This document shows positions 6,328 to 6,631 of a stretch of DNA of 6,631 nucleotides, one piece after another; within the stretch, counting starts at the first letter, position 1, and each line of letters opens with the position of its first letter. Below the pieces are notes generated by a model. That model saw only the letters and a list, made by a program, of their open reading frames with translations. It had not been told where the DNA came from and searched no databases. Origin of the DNA: an uncultured Fenollaria sp. (GTDB lineage Bacteria; Bacillota; Clostridia; Tissierellales; Peptoniphilaceae); contig NZ_CAMJVK010000049.1 in assembly GCF_946221515.1 (NCBI RefSeq), forward strand, positions 1 through 6,631. The letters run 5' to 3'. Both the position numbers and the translations under genes were made by a program.

Positions 6328-6631
6328 ATGTTAGAAGTAACAAAAGACAATTTTGAACAAGAAGTTAAACAAGCAGAAGGCTATGTATTAGTGGATTTCT
6401 GGGGTCCTACATGTGAACCTTGCAAGGCTTTAATGCCACACATCCACGCAATGGAAGAAGAATTTACAAACGTTAAATTCACTTCATTTGATATTTCAAA
6501 AGGCAGAAGATTAGCAATTGGTGAAAAAGTTATGGGCTTACCAGTAATTGCTATTTACAAAGACGGTTCTCAAGTAGATTCAAGAGTTAAAGAAGACGCT
6601 ACTAAAGAATCAGTTAGAGAAATGTTAGAAA
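6328..6631 (+). CDS. trxA: Thioredoxin with CEPC active site (3' end cut by window)
   Basis: The gene is open to the window edge after 101 codons. Thioredoxins have about 105 residues, so only a few are probably missing. The fold is clear: VDFWGPTCEPCK (22-33) holds the redox pair C29 and C32 and the buried acid D23. GLP at 70-72 supplies the cis-proline P72, followed by the VIAIYKDG strand. The active site is CEPC rather than CGPC, and the tryptophan that normally precedes the first cysteine is threonine. From memory, atypical active sites are known in thioredoxins of clostridial glycine reductase clusters. It would accept electrons from the adjacent TrxB and deliver them to the glycine/sarcosine/betaine reductase complex, whose genes would be expected just beyond the window. 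That destination is inferred. The final codons and the stop are not seen. Confidence 0.94.
   Translation, partial: MLEVTKDNFEQEVKQAEGYVLVDFWGPTCEPCKALMPHIHAMEEEFTNVKFTSFDISKGRRLAIGEKVMGLPVIAIYKDGSQVDSRVKEDATKESVREMLE

Noticed and set aside
1..6631. Mobile elements, CRISPR arrays, tRNA or rRNA genes
   Set aside because: I saw no spaced direct repeats, transposase frames, terminal repeats or cloverleaf/rRNA signatures. Gene content and direction look like stable chromosome.

Overview
The window is low-GC DNA (roughly one third G+C by eye). Arginine is written almost always as AGA, all genes lie on the + strand, spacing is tight, and ribosome sites are of the AGGAGG type. This suggests a Firmicute of the class Clostridia. 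The clearest clue to lifestyle is at the right end: a tandem glycine riboswitch followed by trxB and a thioredoxin gene with a CEPC active site. In amino-acid-fermenting clostridia (Peptostreptococcaceae and relatives) this arrangement opens the glycine reductase (grd) operon. No grd gene lies inside the window, so that link is inference, and the species cannot be named.

Positions 11-4978 hold five co-directional genes packed like one operon: nth (endonuclease III), a membrane-anchored VanW/G5-domain protein, a Cof-type HAD phosphatase, trmL (a SPOUT tRNA wobble 2'-O-methyltransferase) and a Na/Pi-cotransporter-family protein with a C-terminal PhoU-like domain. The first three overlap through ATGA junctions. 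The next two are separated by 9 and 8 bases, and their ribosome sites overlap the preceding stop codon. No promoter for this group is visible, so it lies upstream of the window. The functions are mostly unrelated housekeeping and envelope roles.

Positions 4979-5341 are non-coding but densely regulatory. An AT-rich stretch without a convincing terminator is followed by a good sigma-A-type promoter with an extended -10. Then come a leader strand, two glycine aptamers in tandem, an intrinsic terminator, and the trxB ribosome site. The 5' arm of the terminator reuses the closing strand of aptamer 2 helix P1. Glycine binding should therefore prevent termination, giving an ON switch. A four-pair leader-linker helix with tandem G.A pairs (a kink-turn) can be drawn. 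The second aptamer departs from consensus at several core positions.

Positions 5342-6631 hold trxB and the first 101 codons of the thioredoxin gene, which the window end cuts. In glycine reductase systems these two proteins pass electrons from a reduced pyridine nucleotide (or another donor) to the selenoprotein complex. Both have altered motifs: YRK in place of HRR in the reductase, and TCEPC in place of WCGPC in the thioredoxin. These hint at a dedicated pair. The reaction consumes phosphate to make acetyl phosphate, so the adjacent phosphate-transporter gene may be more than a chance neighbour.
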